A stretch of DNA of 9,259 nucleotides from Parcubacteria group bacterium CG11_big_fil_rev_8_21_14_0_20_41_14 (GTDB lineage: Bacteria > Patescibacteriota > Patescibacteriia > UBA2169): the NCBI GenBank assembly GCA_002787075.1, contig PCVT01000175.1, positions 1-9,259 of the forward strand, written 5' to 3'. Shown piece by piece: positions 7,525-9,259 of this stretch. The notes under the pieces are model-generated. The model was not told the DNA's origin, did no database searches, and saw only the letters and a list, made by a program, of their open reading frames with translations. A program made the translations under genes and the position numbers. Numbering within the stretch: position 1 is the stretch's first letter; every line of letters begins with the position of its first letter.

Positions 7525-8346
7525 TTATCCTGTCATTGCGTATATAAATTTAAAAGTTGAGAGAATTTGATCAATTAATTGCTGAACATATTCTCCACCA
7601 AAATCACCTGCCGTTGAGTTGGCATATGGACCATCCTCCAATTGCACACCACCACTAAAATACAAATATCTGATTGCATAGGTTACACCATTACTGCCAT
7701 CAACATAGATTTCATAAGATGGCATGCCTTCTTCACCACTCTGAAATTTATATCCTTTTTGTTGGTCTATCTTCAGAAATTCTGGTTCCTGATTGGAAAA
7801 ATAATCAGCTCCTTGCTTTGGTTTTTGGAAATCCGCAACCAATTCTTCTGCTGTCTTTGATGACTTTCGTATTTCCAGAATTATATCTGTATATGCATCT
7901 CTAGCAAAAGTTTTTAACAATGTAATTCCCTTGATTGGATTACCTTGAAAATCTTCACCCTCTTTTAAAGAAAAAACAAAAGGATAATTAACTGGATAAT
8001 CAATCTTAAAGCCATAAATACTTCTATATGTCTTCCAATCCGCGATTGAAATTTCTTCGGTATCAGCCGCATCTGAATTATCCGATGGCTCATTTTGAGC
8101 TGTTGATTGCTCCATCGCGCGCGCTTCCAGCTCGCTAATCCTCTGTGAAAGCGTGATGCCAACCAGATCAACTTGCCCTAGCATGTACCAGTACACGCCT
8201 GCGCCCACAATAACGGACAGCGCGACTGATAAAACCACGGTAAAAAGCCAGTACCGCGGCTCATGAACAACGCCTTGAATATGGCCTGCTAATTGTCCGA
8301 CTGGACTTTGTTCAGGCGCTTGTTCCGGATTGGTTGGGTTTTGCAT
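7525..8346 (-). CDS. Membrane-anchored protein with PsbP-like outer domain
   Basis: A 273-residue protein of unknown function. It has a short Pro/Gln-rich cytoplasmic N-terminus, one transmembrane helix at about 33-56 (WLFTVVLSVALSVIVGAGVY), a short coiled-coil-like stretch (63-83, LSQRISELEARAMEQ) and an acidic Ser/Asn-rich linker (84-103). The C-terminal domain is about 104-270. It opens with WKTYRSIYGFKIDYPVNYPF and closes with QLIDQILSTFKFIY, a layout seen in PsbP/MOG1-like anchored domains common in candidate-phyla genomes. This is recalled by pattern, not searched. By the positive-inside rule the C-terminal domain is probably outside the membrane. It ends two bases before pheT, so the two are likely on one transcript although no functional link is evident. 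The ATG has no visible Shine-Dalgarno motif. Confidence 0.8.
   Translation of the reverse strand: MQNPTNPEQAPEQSPVGQLAGHIQGVVHEPRYWLFTVVLSVALSVIVGAGVYWYMLGQVDLVGITLSQRISELEARAMEQSTAQNEPSDNSDAADTEEISIADWKTYRSIYGFKIDYPVNYPFVFSLKEGEDFQGNPIKGITLLKTFARDAYTDIILEIRKSSKTAEELVADFQKPKQGADYFSNQEPEFLKIDQQKGYKFQSGEEGMPSYEIYVDGSNGVTYAIRYLYFSGGVQLEDGPYANSTAGDFGGEYVQQLIDQILSTFKFIYAMTG
7528..7531 (-). promoter_or_regulatory. Ribosome binding site of pheT
   Basis: AGGA lies five bases before the pheT ATG and overlaps the final codons and stop of the upstream gene (ACA GGA TAA). It supports both the start choice and coupled translation. Confidence 0.6.
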
Positions 8347-8382
8347 AAAATTTTTTCTACTGATTGATTATTAAAACATATA

Positions 8383-9259
8383 TTATAATGCGCTAGTGGC
8401 AACAATGTCCTCCTGCTCTTTTCTATCAATAACAATATCATTGTTTTCGTTAAACCGATAATAAGTGCGCCATATCTGATCTGGCGCGTTGCTGTATCGT
8501 ATCGTATTTTCTTCTATGAATGTATATCTGCCTAATGCATCTCTGCGTCCAAACCTGATATTATCCGCATACAAACTATCGTCGCCAGTATATGGATTGG
8601 AATGCTCTATGAAACGAATGGACTCTAATTCCTTTTTTCCGATTCTAAAAAAATACATAACTTCATTGCCAACGGTATGATCCGCAGAAATCAGAACATC
8701 ATCAACGCCATCATTGTCAAAATCGTAATAATCAACCATGATACTGCTTTTAATAAGCCCGGAATTTTCTCCTGACGAAGAATCCTGAACAGGACCTATG
8801 GCCACGGTCTTCGTTCTCGTGCCGTCAAAAATTCCCACCGTAAGCCATATTCTGCCAATACTCGCATATTCAGAGCCCAAATCCTTATAACTGAAATAAA
8901 CTTGTTTTTGATTCCATAATATCCAAGAAGAAAAACCAAGCGTAATGATCATAAAAATAAATACGGACCACAAGCGAATCCTCTTGCCTTGGCGCGTGTC
9001 CACACCATTCTCATAAATGCTCCAAATAGCATCATTATGTTCTTTTTCTTGGGAACCATATCCTTCCATTGCTTCTTTCCAGCTGTTCCAATATCTGTTT
9101 CCACTGTTCGTTATGCCTTGTGCTTTATGATATAGCCAACGCACGCCCCAATGAATGCCTTGACTAATTGTTTCGGCGTTTGCCTCACCATTGTAATTAA
9201 GCTCAATCTCTTCTCCGTTGTGTATCCAGAACTCTGTTTTTTCTGCCGCACCATTAAGC
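8383..9259 (-). CDS. Partial envelope protein: possible transglycosylase-like end, one TM helix, DxDxDG outer domain
   Basis: The reading frame has no stop from 8385 to the window edge, so the gene begins beyond base 9259. A GTG at 9144 lies inside the frame but is unlikely to be the true start, since 38 more sensible residues (EFWIHNGEEIEL, ETISQGIHWGVRWLYHKAQG) precede or span it. About 291 residues are visible. The first part, ISQGIHWGVRWLYHKA then SWKEAMEGYG, resembles the C-terminal end of lysozyme/transglycosylase-type domains (an NI.AGIRWL...W.EA..Y pattern); this is tentative. A transmembrane helix follows (about 96-115 of the visible part, LWSVFIFMIITLGFSSWILW). The outer domain contains DYYDFDNDGVDDVLIS, a DxDxDG calcium-loop motif typical of FG-GAP/VCBS-type repeats. 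It ends 36 bp before the PsbP-like gene. Confidence 0.75.
   Translation of the reverse strand, partial: LNGAAEKTEFWIHNGEEIELNYNGEANAETISQGIHWGVRWLYHKAQGITNSGNRYWNSWKEAMEGYGSQEKEHNDAIWSIYENGVDTRQGKRIRLWSVFIFMIITLGFSSWILWNQKQVYFSYKDLGSEYASIGRIWLTVGIFDGTRTKTVAIGPVQDSSSGENSGLIKSSIMVDYYDFDNDGVDDVLISADHTVGNEVMYFFRIGKKELESIRFIEHSNPYTGDDSLYADNIRFGRRDALGRYTFIEENTIRYSNAPDQIWRTYYRFNENNDIVIDRKEQEDIVATSAL

Noticed and set aside
8467..8487. GCGCCA/TGGCGC inverted repeat in the right-edge gene
   Set aside because: The 6-bp arms with a 9-base loop are expected by chance in coding DNA, and no similar copy is seen in the window.

Overview
All ten genes in this 9.26-kb window lie on the minus strand, so the genes are transcribed from right to left. 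The DNA is AT-rich, intergenic gaps are short, every visible stop codon is TAA or TAG, and most starts have A/T-rich leaders without a clear Shine-Dalgarno motif (nusG and pheT are the exceptions). Together with small membrane proteins of types I associate with candidate-phyla genomes (a DUF5671-like protein and a PsbP-like anchored protein), this suggests a member of the Patescibacteria/CPR, possibly Parcubacteria. That placement is an inference, not a proof.

Layout in transcription order: (1) 9259-5093 holds a 5'-truncated envelope protein (one membrane segment, DxDxDG repeat-like outer domain), a membrane-anchored PsbP-like protein, and pheT, 2 bp after the previous stop. (2) 5083-3810 holds a small two-helix membrane protein and a CaCA-family cation antiporter with unusual ion-site residues. 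(3) 3782-1670 holds a promoter with an overlapping inverted repeat, then gyrB. (4) 1653-388 holds a promoter, a leader with two hairpins, then secE-nusG-rplK. These three genes are packed with 1-bp gaps, and a DUF5671-like gene follows. No gap exceeds 125 bp, no RNA gene or CRISPR array was seen, and there is no gene-free stretch over 300 bases.

The genes are mostly housekeeping: gyrase B (supercoiling), PheRS beta (phenylalanine charging), SecE (export), NusG (elongation) and L11 (ribosome). pheS is not beside pheT, and rplA does not directly follow rplK.

The most striking content is inside pheT. Three palindromic DNA elements sit in its reading frame without breaking it. One is a 53-nt hairpin with perfect 22-bp arms at 7250-7302, inside a roughly 75-nt insert in the OB-fold domain. 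The other two, at 6859-6901 and 6081-6120, belong to one repeat family that encodes LSKGG in both copies, in an inter-domain linker and in the B5 domain. This looks like dispersed palindromic elements that inserted into a protein-coding gene and are tolerated as extra peptide loops, analogous to the Rickettsia palindromic elements.
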